DNA of 64,000 bases from Granulicella paludicola (lineage in GTDB: Bacteria > Acidobacteriota > Terriglobia > Terriglobales > Acidobacteriaceae), in the NCBI RefSeq assembly GCF_025685545.1, contig NZ_JAGSYC010000026.1, positions 744,001 to 808,000 on the forward strand, written 5' to 3'. Of the stretch, positions 8,848-17,024 are shown one piece after another (within the stretch, counting starts at the first letter, position 1; every line of letters starts with the position of its first letter). Made by a program: the position numbers and the translations under genes. Below the pieces are notes generated by a model. That model saw only the letters and a program-made list of their open reading frames with translations, had not been told where the DNA came from and made no database searches.

Positions 8848-9003
8848 CTAGCGCTTCGACTGACCGCGCACTGCCTTCTTGAGCTTCTGCTTGTTCTCGC
8901 CGCGTGCGCCGGTGCGGGGAGCCTTGGGAGCTGCCTTCTTGCGTGCTGTGCGCTTCACTGCCTTGCGCTCTGCCTTGTCCGTGATGCTCTTGGTGTTTGC
9001 CAT
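8848..9003 (-). CDS. Small highly basic protein (51 aa)
   Basis: The ATG at 9003-9001 and TAG at 8850-8848 define a 51-residue protein. It starts MANTKSITDKAERKAVKR and is about 40% Lys/Arg. It has Ala/Pro/Lys repeats like histone tails (KKAAPKAPRTGARGENKQKLKKAVRGQSKR). AAAGAGAA lies 8 bp upstream as ribosome-binding site. This composition suggests nucleic-acid binding (nucleoid or ribosome associated). It lies 38 bp downstream of the helicase gene on the same strand, so it may be co-transcribed. Confidence 0.7.
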   Translation of the reverse strand: MANTKSITDKAERKAVKRTARKKAAPKAPRTGARGENKQKLKKAVRGQSKR

Positions 9004-9041
9004 GATGTTGTTCTCTTTCAAAACTTGGGTTGGGGATGCGC

Positions 9042-11948
9042 CTACAGGCGCTCGAGCTGGGCGAACTTCTCCACCAGCTTCTTCATCCCGTGACTACTAA
9101 ATTGTACTGTAATCTTGGCATCGTCGCCGTCCCCTTCGCGAGCGAAGATGATCCCTTCGCCGTATTTGGGATGCCGAACCCGGATTCCTTTGCCCATGCC
9201 GGTCTTGCCCGTAGGTGCGGATATGTCCATGCGAGGACGCCCCTTGAAGCCACCGGAACCGCCTTTTCCGAAGAATGCAGCGGTGTTATCGAGCGGTCCA
9301 GAGCCGGACCGGATACCCGATAGCGGCTTCGAGCTGCCATACCGCTGCGCGGCATAACTCCGGCTGGAACTGGAAGAAGAGTCCTGGCTCTCGCTGGAAT
9401 AGTCATACCCGGAGTCGTTCGAATACTCGTCGCCGCCGCTCTTTCCACGGAAACCACCCCGCTGTGGGTAAGGTGTGGAATACGAGCTGCCGCTGAAGCT
9501 GCTGCCCCCATAGCCCGGCGGCGTCAGGTCCTCGATCAGCCGGCTCGGCACCTCTTCCAAGAACCGTGACGCGACCGAAGCCTCCGGCATATCATTGCCG
9601 TAGCGTCGACGATAGCGAGCCCGTGTCATCACCAGCGTATCCATCGCGCGCGTCATCCCCACATAGCAGAGCCGCCGCTCCTCCTCCATCTGCGTGGGAT
9701 CCTGGATGGAGCGGGAGTGCGGAAACAGCCCCTCCTCCATGCCCGCGAGGAAAACCAGCGGAAACTCCAGCCCCTTCGCCGCATGAAGCGTCATCAGCGT
9801 CACCCGCGCCTCAGCCGAATAGCTGTCCGCATCCGACACCAGTGCGGCGTGGTCCAGAAACTCCGCCAGCGTCTCTCCCCGCGACGTCGCATCCTGCGCC
9901 GCGTTCGCAAGTTCCTTCAAGTTCTCGATGCGCGAAAAAGACTCAGGCGTAGCCTCGTCTTCGAGCGCGCGGATGTACCCCGAGCGGTCGTTCAAAAATT
10001 TGATCAGCTCAGGCAGCGTCGCCGGATCACCCGGCTTGCGAAACGCCGTAGCGTCCACCTCATTCGCTGTTTCGTGACCACCATCCTGCGCCGCAACAAT
10101 GCGCTTCAGCTTCGCCTCGTTCTGCTCGCGAATCTTGTCCGCCGCAGATTGTTTCAGCGGAACCGGCGCGAAAGGATTGAAGCTCGCCGCGTCCGGCTCC
10201 GTTTCGGCGGCGGCATTCTCCGCAGCAATCGTGCTGATCTCCTCACTCGGCCCAAAGTCGAAGCCGAAGTTGAAGCTTGTATCGAAGCTCGAGTTCGCGT
10301 CGTTGGCGGTGGCAGGTGCCGCAGGCTCTTCCGTCGCAAAGCCGAAGTCGAAGTTGGTAGCTTCCTCCGCCGAAGCAGCCAGCGAATCAAGATAGCCACC
10401 CTCATCCGCGTCTGAAGCCCCCGAAAACTCCACCAGATTCTCCGCAGCCACATCCGCCGCCAGCTTCGCAGCAAAGTCCTGCTCGCCCAGCTGCGTGCCT
10501 AGCATGGCGCGAGCATCGGAGATCAGCTTGCGGAAGTTCCCCAGCGCCGTCAGCGTGCGGGTCGGCAGCAACTTGTCTGCAATCGCGCGCTCGATCACGT
10601 CCCAGGTGCTTAGCCCTGTGGTCAGCGCCATGCGCTCCAACGTATCCATCGTCGTCTTGCCGATGCCACGCGGCGGCGAGTTCACCACCCGTCCCAGCGC
10701 AACCGAGTCATGCGGATTCTGCACCAGCTTCAGGTAGCTGAGCATATCCTTCACCTCAGCGCGGTCGTAGAAGCTGAACCCGCCCACCATGTGGTACTGA
10801 ATGTGATATCGCCGCAGCGCCTCTTCCACCAATCGCGACTGCGAGTTCGTGCGATACAGCACAGCGCACCGCGGCGACTCAACAGGATTATCCGTGCCCG
10901 CCGCAGCCTCACGCAGATACTGCTGCACGCGGTCGGCAATAAACAGCGCCTCGCTCTCGCCATCAGCGCCTTCATAAAAACCAATGAGTGATCCACCCTC
11001 GCGCGCTGTCCACAGGTTCTTGCCCTTGCGCTGCGTATTCTGCGCCACCACCGCGCTCGCGCCTTCGAGAATGATCTGCGTGCTGCGATAGTTCTGTTCC
11101 AGCCGGATCGTTTTCGCGTTCTGGAAGTCGTTCTCGAAGTCGAGAATGTTCTTGATGTCCGCCCCGCGCCAGCTATAGATCGACTGATCTTCATCGCCCA
11201 CCACACACACATTGCCATGCTTGCCGAGCAGCTTCATCAGCTCGTACTGCGGCCGGTTCGTGTCCTGATACTCGTCGATCAGCAGGTACTTGTACTTGCG
11301 GTTATACCGCTCGCGCACTTCAGCGGAGGACTTCAGTAGCCGCACCGTCTCCAGCAAGAGATCGTCAAAGTCGAGAGCGTTCGCCTTCGCAAGCTCCTTC
11401 TTGTAGATCTCGAAGATGTGCGCGATCTTCTCTTCCATCGGATTCGTCGAAGCCAGGAAGTACTCCTGCGGATCGATCATGTGGTTCTTCGCCCAGCTGA
11501 TCCTGCCCAGCGCGACGCGCGGCTTCAGGCTCTTGTCATCGATGCCGAGTCGCTTCAGCGCTGTCTTTACGACAGCCTGCTGGTCGTTCTCGTCATAGAT
11601 CGCGAAGGTCCGTGTCAGCCCAACGTTGCCCACGCGCAGCGTCTCAATGTCGCGACGCAGCGAGCGCACGCAGAAGCTGTGGAAGGTCGCGATGGTCGGC
11701 CGAGCGAGTGAGCCATGGCCGAGGATCTTCTCCACGCGCTCGCCCATCTCCTTCGCAGCCTTATTGGTAAAGGTCACCGCGAGAATACTGTCGGCAGAGA
11801 CGCCGCGCTCTTCAATCAGGTAGGCAATGCGATGCGTAATCACCCGGGTCTTGCCGGAGCCTGCGCCTGCAAGCAACAGTACAGCGCCATCGACGGACAC
11901 AATGCCTTCGCGCTGCTGCGGGTTCATGTTGGCGAGAAGATCAGGCAC
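9042..11948 (-). CDS. UvrD/PcrA-type superfamily 1 DNA helicase
   Basis: The enzyme is a 3'-5' DNA helicase of nucleotide excision repair and replication restart. Motifs in order: NPQQREGI (Q motif), LAGAGSGKTRVI (Walker A, near residue 30), TFTNKAAKEM, LDFDDLL, LLIDEYQDTN (Walker B), GDEDQSIYSWRGAD, LEQNYRST, VTLMTLHAAKGLEFPLVFLAGMEEGLFPH and EERRLCYVGMTRA. At 968 residues it is over 200 longer than PcrA. A low-complexity acidic insertion at about residues 515-635 carries FDFGF/FNFGFDFG motifs. The C-terminal part has a Gly/Ser/Tyr-rich linker and ends in a Tudor-like tail (IRVRHPKYGEGIIFAREGDG). The start is GTG 11948; an alternative is ATG 11927. Confidence 0.95.
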   Translation of the reverse strand: MPDLLANMNPQQREGIVSVDGAVLLLAGAGSGKTRVITHRIAYLIEERGVSADSILAVTFTNKAAKEMGERVEKILGHGSLARPTIATFHSFCVRSLRRDIETLRVGNVGLTRTFAIYDENDQQAVVKTALKRLGIDDKSLKPRVALGRISWAKNHMIDPQEYFLASTNPMEEKIAHIFEIYKKELAKANALDFDDLLLETVRLLKSSAEVRERYNRKYKYLLIDEYQDTNRPQYELMKLLGKHGNVCVVGDEDQSIYSWRGADIKNILDFENDFQNAKTIRLEQNYRSTQIILEGASAVVAQNTQRKGKNLWTAREGGSLIGFYEGADGESEALFIADRVQQYLREAAAGTDNPVESPRCAVLYRTNSQSRLVEEALRRYHIQYHMVGGFSFYDRAEVKDMLSYLKLVQNPHDSVALGRVVNSPPRGIGKTTMDTLERMALTTGLSTWDVIERAIADKLLPTRTLTALGNFRKLISDARAMLGTQLGEQDFAAKLAADVAAENLVEFSGASDADEGGYLDSLAASAEEATNFDFGFATEEPAAPATANDANSSFDTSFNFGFDFGPSEEISTIAAENAAAETEPDAASFNPFAPVPLKQSAADKIREQNEAKLKRIVAAQDGGHETANEVDATAFRKPGDPATLPELIKFLNDRSGYIRALEDEATPESFSRIENLKELANAAQDATSRGETLAEFLDHAALVSDADSYSAEARVTLMTLHAAKGLEFPLVFLAGMEEGLFPHSRSIQDPTQMEEERRLCYVGMTRAMDTLVMTRARYRRRYGNDMPEASVASRFLEEVPSRLIEDLTPPGYGGSSFSGSSYSTPYPQRGGFRGKSGGDEYSNDSGYDYSSESQDSSSSSSRSYAAQRYGSSKPLSGIRSGSGPLDNTAAFFGKGGSGGFKGRPRMDISAPTGKTGMGKGIRVRHPKYGEGIIFAREGDGDDAKITVQFSSHGMKKLVEKFAQLERL

Positions 11949-12182
11949 CTCTCTATTCTATCCGCGCATGCACATGGCATGCCGAACGACGATGTGGATT
12001 GCTAAGGGTGAGCTTTGTTGAAGAGAAATTCACGCGCAAACTTTTCGCAACTCTTTGCAAAAAAACTTCTCGATTCACGGAACCAATCCGATCACGCTCG
12101 CGTAGACATCATTGCAACGAGTTCTCTGAATCCATGGCGGAGAGCAAGTTCCAAATCAGATGTATCGATATAGGAGAACGTG

Positions 12183-12524
12183 ATGAAATTTCATTCGGTA
12201 GTGACCACCCTCGCCATGGCAGCCTCGATCTGTGTTCCAACAACCGTCTTCGCAGCACCCGCCGCATCCGTGCATTTGCCTGTCCATGCCTTCTTCGGCA
12301 AGGTACACATGGTGACCCTCAACCTGCGCAACGACACCTCAGCCAACATCACCGTAAAGGCTGGCGATAAGGAACTCACCCTGCTCCCCGGCAAGCCGCA
12401 GACCGTCAAGCTCGCCGCTGGCGATAAGATCGTCGCCACCGCGCAGTGCGCAGGCCACAGCGAAGGCGAAGTGCTTTCCACTGTCGATCCGATGATGGAC
12501 CAGGGAACACTCGGCCTCAAGTAA
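12183..12524 (+). CDS. Small secreted protein of unknown function
   Basis: The 113-residue protein has a Sec signal peptide, probably cleaved after FAAPAA or TVFA (residues 23-26). The short beta-rich mature domain (VTLNLRNDTSANITVKAGDKELTLLPGK) resembles a small immunoglobulin-like or cupredoxin-like fold only by pattern. AGGAG lies 6 bp before ATG 12183, which is preferred to the in-frame GTG directly before it. A strong terminator follows. Confidence 0.75.
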   Translation: MKFHSVVTTLAMAASICVPTTVFAAPAASVHLPVHAFFGKVHMVTLNLRNDTSANITVKAGDKELTLLPGKPQTVKLAAGDKIVATAQCAGHSEGEVLSTVDPMMDQGTLGLK

Positions 12525-12559
12525 ATCCTTCGCAGCCGACAGCGCACTCGATAATGTAA

Positions 12560-12596
12560 AAGGAACACAACGGATGTCTCCGTTGTGTTCCTTCTT
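12560..12596 (+). terminator. Intrinsic terminator overlapping the gluQ start region
   Basis: AAGGAACACAACGGA pairs perfectly with TCCGTTGTGTTCCTT across a 4-nt loop, and TCTT follows. A GTG at 12585, in frame with gluQ, lies inside the right arm; the preferred gluQ start at 12600 is 7 bp beyond the stem. Confidence 0.8.
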
Positions 12597-12599
12597 ACG

Positions 12600-13430
12600 T
12601 TGACTACCTCTTCCAAATACGTTGGCAGACTTGCTCCCTCTCCCACGGGGCTGCTGCATCTCGGCCATGCGCGCACCTTCCTTATTGCTCAGCAACGCGC
12701 CCATGCAGCCGGCGGCAAACTCTGGTTGCGCGATGAGGACCTCGACCTGCAGCGCGCGCGTGCCGAGTACGCTGTCGCCATGCGAGAAGACCTGCATTGG
12801 CTCGGCATCACCTGGCAGCAGGAGATGCGCCAGAGCGATCGCCTGCCCGCGTACCGTACTGCGATGCAGCAGCTGGTCGCTGCGGGTCGCGTGTATAAGT
12901 GCTCCTGCAGCCGCAAAGATCTACTCTCGGCGATGGCCGCTCCGCATGAGGACTCCGACGATGAGCCCGTCTACAACGGTCGCTGCCGCGTCGCCGATCC
13001 AGCGCACCTCCTCGAAGAGAACGCTAACTATCGCTTCCGCGTGAACGATGACGAACCCGTGGAGTTCGTGGATCTCGCCGCCGGACCACAGCGGTTCATC
13101 TGTGGCTGTGCGGTAGAGCGCAGTGACTTCGGTGACTTCCTCGTCTGGCGCAAGGATGGCCTGCCCAGCTACCAGCTCGCCTGCGTTGTCGACGATGCAG
13201 CCATGCATATCACCGAGGTCGTGCGTGGCCGCGACCTCTTGAAGTCGACCGCGCGACAGCTCCTGCTGCAGCGTGCCCTCGGCCTTACCACGCCGCAATA
13301 CTTTCATTGCGAACTCATGCGCGACGACAACGGCATCCGCCTAGCCAAGCGCCACGACGCACTGAGTCTGCGCACCCTGCGCCTCAGCGGTATCTCCGTA
13401 GCCGAGCTACGCGCGCGACTGGAGCTATAG
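12600..13430 (+). CDS. gluQ: Glutamyl-Q tRNA(Asp) synthetase
   Basis: GluQRS glutamylates the queuosine base of tRNA(Asp). It resembles the catalytic domain of GluRS without the anticodon-binding domain. The HIGH-type motif is in LAPSPTGLLHLGHARTF, and a zinc-site-like CSCSRKD...YNGRC follows. YQLACVVDDAAMHITEVVRGRDLL is the family signature, and LAKRHDALSLRTL replaces KMSKS. The length (276 residues) is normal. No ATG exists near the start. TTG 12600 fits the family best; GTG 12585 lies in the upstream terminator stem. No clear ribosome-binding site is visible. Confidence 0.93.
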   Translation: MTTSSKYVGRLAPSPTGLLHLGHARTFLIAQQRAHAAGGKLWLRDEDLDLQRARAEYAVAMREDLHWLGITWQQEMRQSDRLPAYRTAMQQLVAAGRVYKCSCSRKDLLSAMAAPHEDSDDEPVYNGRCRVADPAHLLEENANYRFRVNDDEPVEFVDLAAGPQRFICGCAVERSDFGDFLVWRKDGLPSYQLACVVDDAAMHITEVVRGRDLLKSTARQLLLQRALGLTTPQYFHCELMRDDNGIRLAKRHDALSLRTLRLSGISVAELRARLEL

Positions 13431-13454
13431 CTGCAGCTGTCGCCATTGCTGTTG

Positions 13455-13515
13455 CCGTTGCTTCTGGATAGGTCTGGGCTTCAGCCCAGACATTCCCACT
13501 CAGCCCCGGGGACTC
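13455..13515 (+). repeat. REP-like palindromic element, copy 2
   Basis: TTCTGGATAG is followed by the perfect hairpin GTCTGGGCT-TC-AGCCCAGAC (13472-13491), matching copy 1 at 6690. It lies 25 bp after the gluQ stop. The rest of the 13431-13582 gap holds nothing else I can identify. Confidence 0.7.
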
Positions 13516-13582
13516 TCGCCTCTGCAACTTTGCAATTCCCCTACCCACAGCCCATACTCCTCTCAGCGGCATCCTTACGCTT

Positions 13583-14329
13583 ATGTCTACCTTCCTCACC
13601 GCCGAATGGCGCAAGCTCATCATGGCGCAATACGCCGTTGAACCCGCGGTCCTCACCCCATGGCTTCCGCGCGGGGTCGAGCTCGATCTCTTTGAAGGTC
13701 AATGCTATGTCTCGCTCGTCGGATTTCTCTTCGACCGCGTCCGGCTGAAGGGTGTGCCCATCCCGTTTCATACCCGGTTTGAAGAGGTCAACCTCCGCTT
13801 CTACGTCCGCCGCATCATGCCCGATGGCGCGCTTCGCCGCGGCGTCGTCTTCATCAGCGAGATTGTCCCCAAGCCAGCCATCACCTTCATCGCTCGCACC
13901 TTCTACGGCGAAAGCTACGAGACTGCCGCCACCAGCCATATTTGGCGCGTCCCCGAAGCCTCCGGCCGCGATCTCGACATCAGCTATAGTTGGCGACTGC
14001 CCCACACCGGGGCAAGCAAAAGAAAATGGCAACACCTGGCCGTGCAGGCTGCGCCGCAGACAGAACCCATCGCACCAGGCAGCGTCGAAGAGTTCCTCAC
14101 CGAGCACTATTGGGGATACACCAAACAGGCGAACGGCAGCACCAGCGAGTACGGCGTCGAGCACCCCCGCTGGCAGCTCTACCCCATCCATGCCGTGCAG
14201 GTCGCGGCAGACTTCGCCGCCCTCTACGGCAAGGCCTTCGCCGGACTCAGCCAGCGCCAACCCGACAACGTCTTACTCGCCGAAGGGTCCCCCATCGCCG
14301 TCCGCAAAGGCAACCCGATCCCGGCCTGA
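13583..14329 (+). CDS. DUF2071 (YqjF-like) family protein
   Basis: The 248-residue protein matches the DUF2071 family by pattern. It opens FLTAEWRKLIMAQYAVEPAVLTPWLPRGVELD, then has YVSLVGFLFDRVRLKGVPIP, FEEVNLRFYVRR, and a C-terminal TEHYWGYTKQ...EHPRW. DUF2071 proteins resemble acetoacetate decarboxylase in fold, and their role is unknown. The protein is cytoplasmic with no signal peptide. It is the last plus-strand gene before a repeat-rich gap. Confidence 0.85.
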   Translation: MSTFLTAEWRKLIMAQYAVEPAVLTPWLPRGVELDLFEGQCYVSLVGFLFDRVRLKGVPIPFHTRFEEVNLRFYVRRIMPDGALRRGVVFISEIVPKPAITFIARTFYGESYETAATSHIWRVPEASGRDLDISYSWRLPHTGASKRKWQHLAVQAAPQTEPIAPGSVEEFLTEHYWGYTKQANGSTSEYGVEHPRWQLYPIHAVQVAADFAALYGKAFAGLSQRQPDNVLLAEGSPIAVRKGNPIPA

Positions 14330-14349
14330 AGGCGGATTGGCTGTCGTCT

Positions 14350-14413
14350 TGGTCTTTGCTTCAGCCCAGACACTGCGAATCGCCATGAAACCGGGCTTTA
14401 GCCCCTGAGGGAT
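14350..14413 (+). repeat. REP-like palindromic element, decayed copy 3
   Basis: GTCTTTGCT-TC-AGCCCAGAC (14352-14371) keeps the right arm of the hairpin, but the left arm is mutated. CCGGGCTTTAGCCCCTGAGGGAT follows in the position where copy 1 has CGGGCTTCCGCCCTCCGGGAGAT. It lies 20 bp after the DUF2071 stop, like the other copies. Confidence 0.6.
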
Positions 14414-14420
14414 CGCCCCT

Positions 14421-14656
14421 CCAAACGCGAAAACCTGTCAAGCCCCATAACCGCGTAAGCCTATCATTCTATGAGAGATAAATCTTGCATGTTTGCCCTC
14501 TCCAACTCGCTATAATTAAATAAGAGATGACAAAAAAGCTGCATCTGCACCAGCCGTTGCAGCCTTTCTTATACCGACCAGACTTCGCAACACAAAAAGC
14601 AGACTTAACTCCCAATCTTTGAATACTTTGGATCCAAAGTATGGGGGGGAGGGGGG
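14421..14656 (-). repeat. Dispersed modular intergenic element, copy B
   Basis: Read on the minus strand, the element begins directly after the TAG stop of the oxidoreductase with a C-rich tract (CCCCCCTCCCCCCC). It continues with the perfect palindrome ACTTTGGATCCAAAGT, a GGCTGCA...TGCAGC hairpin followed by TTTTTTG, the AT-rich core CTTATTTAATTATAGC, GTTGGAGAGGG, AAACATGCAAG, and a final GGGCTTGACAGG. The same modules in the same order occur at 36236-36500 and, in part, at 62112-62500. Together with the decayed REP copy it fills the 327-bp gap 14330-14656. Confidence 0.8.
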
Positions 14657-15910
14657 CTAGGCAGGAACCTCCACCTCACGCCGCTCCCGCCGCGCCTTGT
14701 CCGCTTGCACCACGCAGAGCGCCGATCCATAACCGACCTCCGCGTCCGCAATCGGCCGATCGCCTGTACGAACGCAATGGATAAACGCACGAATCGCAAT
14801 CGTCGTCGCATCCTCCGGGTCTTTCAACTCCACCGGTTTTCCCGGTCCGCGATACGGCATCTCACCGCCAGCCTGATACGAAGCACTCGTCGTCACGCCC
14901 TTTTCGACGCCGGTTGCAACACGTTTCACCTTCGCTGGTTCGTAGAAGAACGTCGCGTCCTCCAGCGTCAGGTTCAACGACCCCTTCGAGCCGTAAACCC
15001 AAAGTTGATCGCCCATCTTCGCGTTGTCCGTCGTTGAGGTGAAGATGAATCTCTTGCCCTGCGGATACGAAAGTACGACCTGCACATTGTCGTCGGTTTC
15101 GCGCCCATCGTGATAACGGCAGATCGAACCGCTGCCCATCGCCGCGGTCGGATTCGCGCCAAAGATCCAGTTCGCAATATCCATGTGATGCGAGCCAAGC
15201 TCAGCAATCAATCCAAGCGACCACTGGTTGTAAAGCCGCCAATTGATCAGGTGCTCGAGCTTGCCGCCAGGATCATCGGCCGGAACAGGCCTGCGCCAGT
15301 CGTTGTTGCGGAACCAGTAGCCCGCAATATGCGTTACATCGCCAATCTCGCCCGCCTGCACGCGCGCAATGGCAGCGCGTATCCACGGCGAATAGCGATA
15401 CTGATGCCCAACCTGATACAGCGCCTTGCTGCCAGAAGCTTCGCGAATCGCCCGCGCCTCTTCAACGGTATAGGCCATCGTTTTTTCGCCATAGACATGC
15501 CGGCCGCTCTTCAGCGCAGGCAGCACCTGCGTGGCATGAAGTCCCAGCGGAGTAGCCACCACGATGGCATCCAGGTCTTTGCGATCGATCAGAGCGCGGA
15601 AGTCCTTGTGAGCCGCGACTTCGTAGCCGCAAAGCTCGTTGAGCTGCGCGAACCGCGGCTCGTACACATCCGCCGCCGCGGCGATCTTGACTCCCGGAAC
15701 GCGCAGCAGGTTGCGCACCAGCTCCTTGCCGCGGCTGCCCGGACCGATGATGCCTATACGTACAGGCGAACTGTCCTTGCTAGCCGCGATCTGCTTCGCC
15801 ACATCGGCCTCGGAACGCTCCTGCGCTTCGGCTGCCGCTGCCGTAACGGGAAGAACACCAGCGGCCACCGCGCTGGCTGACAAACCCTGCAAGAAAAGAC
15901 GACGATCCAT
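14657..15910 (-). CDS. Tat-exported Gfo/Idh/MocA-family oxidoreductase
   Basis: The start is ATG 15910, giving 417 residues that begin MDRRLFLQGLSASAVAAGVL, a twin-arginine signal with RRLFL. An NAD(P)-binding Rossmann motif (VRIGIIGPGSRG) lies at residues 50-61. The family's catalytic lysine sits in YGEKTMAYTVEEA, and QVGHQYRYSPWI and AELGSHHMDIANWIFG follow in the C-terminal domain. Acidobacteria and Bacteroidota export many such enzymes to act on carbohydrates in the periplasm. It follows apbE by 32 bp on the same strand and is probably co-transcribed. The substrate is unknown. Confidence 0.92.
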   Translation of the reverse strand: MDRRLFLQGLSASAVAAGVLPVTAAAAEAQERSEADVAKQIAASKDSSPVRIGIIGPGSRGKELVRNLLRVPGVKIAAAADVYEPRFAQLNELCGYEVAAHKDFRALIDRKDLDAIVVATPLGLHATQVLPALKSGRHVYGEKTMAYTVEEARAIREASGSKALYQVGHQYRYSPWIRAAIARVQAGEIGDVTHIAGYWFRNNDWRRPVPADDPGGKLEHLINWRLYNQWSLGLIAELGSHHMDIANWIFGANPTAAMGSGSICRYHDGRETDDNVQVVLSYPQGKRFIFTSTTDNAKMGDQLWVYGSKGSLNLTLEDATFFYEPAKVKRVATGVEKGVTTSASYQAGGEMPYRGPGKPVELKDPEDATTIAIRAFIHCVRTGDRPIADAEVGYGSALCVVQADKARRERREVEVPA

Positions 15911-15942
15911 GAGTGTGAAACCTTCCCGGTTTGATTTCGTTC

Positions 15943-16953
15943 TTACTTGCGACAAATTGCGCCACGCCAGTGTAAGCTGTCGCACGCTCCGCTGGCACGC
16001 AGAACGAGAAACTCGGTCTGAGGGCGGTCCGCGAGCAGCCGCTTCGCCGCCTTCGGCTCCATGACGAAGACGACGGTCGAAAGCGCATCGCTGTCGGTCG
16101 CGCTCGGGTCGATCACGCTTGACTGCAGCACATCCTCCATCGGTCGTCCGGTCTTCGGATTGAAGATGTGGCAGTAACGATGGCCATTCTGGATGAAGTA
16201 CTTCTCAGTGCAGGCTCCGGTCGATAGCGACGTGTCCTTCAGTAGAAGTGTTTCCGCCTTGCCGCGGCCATCACGCGGATCGCGCACGATGACAGGCCAG
16301 CCATCGGTTCCCGGCGGCGCCCCGAGCGCATATACCGTGCTTCCGCCAGCGGAGATCAGCGCTGCCATCACGCCGTCTGCGCGCAGCAGCGTCACCACGC
16401 GATCCACGGCAAAGCCTTTGCCGATGCTGCCCGGGTCCAGCTCCATCTCTCGGTGGTCAGCGAACGCAACGGAACGAACGCGTGCGTCGAGCATCACATG
16501 CTGCCAGCCGACACGCTCACGCTCAGTGGCAAGTCTTGATTCATCGGGAACATGGCCGGCGTGGAAAAAGAACCCCCACGCGCGCAGCAGCGGGCCCACG
16601 GTGATATCGAATGCGCCTTCAGAGGCGCGGCTCCAATCCATCGACCGTTGCAGGAAGGCGAAGGTCTCAGGATCGGTAGTCACCGGCGTAAGAGGAGCTT
16701 CGCGATTGATGCGCGATAGTTCGCTCGACGGCTTATAGTTGCTCAGCAGATCGTCTACGCGGTCAATCTCGTCGAACGCATCCTGCATCGCATGGTCGGC
16801 GCTGGCAGCATCGTTGGCGTACAGCTCGATGCTGTAGATCGTCCCCATCGCGGAATGGCTCTGGACGAACTTGCTTTGGGCATAGGCTGACGTGCTCAGC
16901 GCCAACAGGCAGAGTGTCGCTACAGTTTTCAGGCTCGAAACAGCACCGCCCAC
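15943..16953 (-). CDS. apbE: FAD:protein FMN transferase (ApbE family)
   Basis: ApbE attaches FMN covalently to Thr/Ser of target flavoproteins in the periplasm. The 336-residue protein has a signal peptide (LCLLALSTSAYAQ, cut near residue 25) and no lipobox cysteine. Family landmarks are HSAMGTIYSIELY, AFDEIDRVDDLLSNYKPSSELSRIN, GAFDITVGPL, DPGSIGKGFAVDRV and HIFNPKTGRP. ATDSDALSTVVFVM near the C-terminus carries the metal-binding Asp-Ala region. No obvious flavoprotein target gene is next to it; the downstream neighbour is the Tat oxidoreductase. Confidence 0.93.
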   Translation of the reverse strand: MGGAVSSLKTVATLCLLALSTSAYAQSKFVQSHSAMGTIYSIELYANDAASADHAMQDAFDEIDRVDDLLSNYKPSSELSRINREAPLTPVTTDPETFAFLQRSMDWSRASEGAFDITVGPLLRAWGFFFHAGHVPDESRLATERERVGWQHVMLDARVRSVAFADHREMELDPGSIGKGFAVDRVVTLLRADGVMAALISAGGSTVYALGAPPGTDGWPVIVRDPRDGRGKAETLLLKDTSLSTGACTEKYFIQNGHRYCHIFNPKTGRPMEDVLQSSVIDPSATDSDALSTVVFVMEPKAAKRLLADRPQTEFLVLRASGACDSLHWRGAICRK

Positions 16954-17024
16954 AACAAGCCCTCTTCGTTCCTATTCATTGAACCACTCCGACGCCTTCG
17001 CTGCCGATTGACTACACTGGAACG

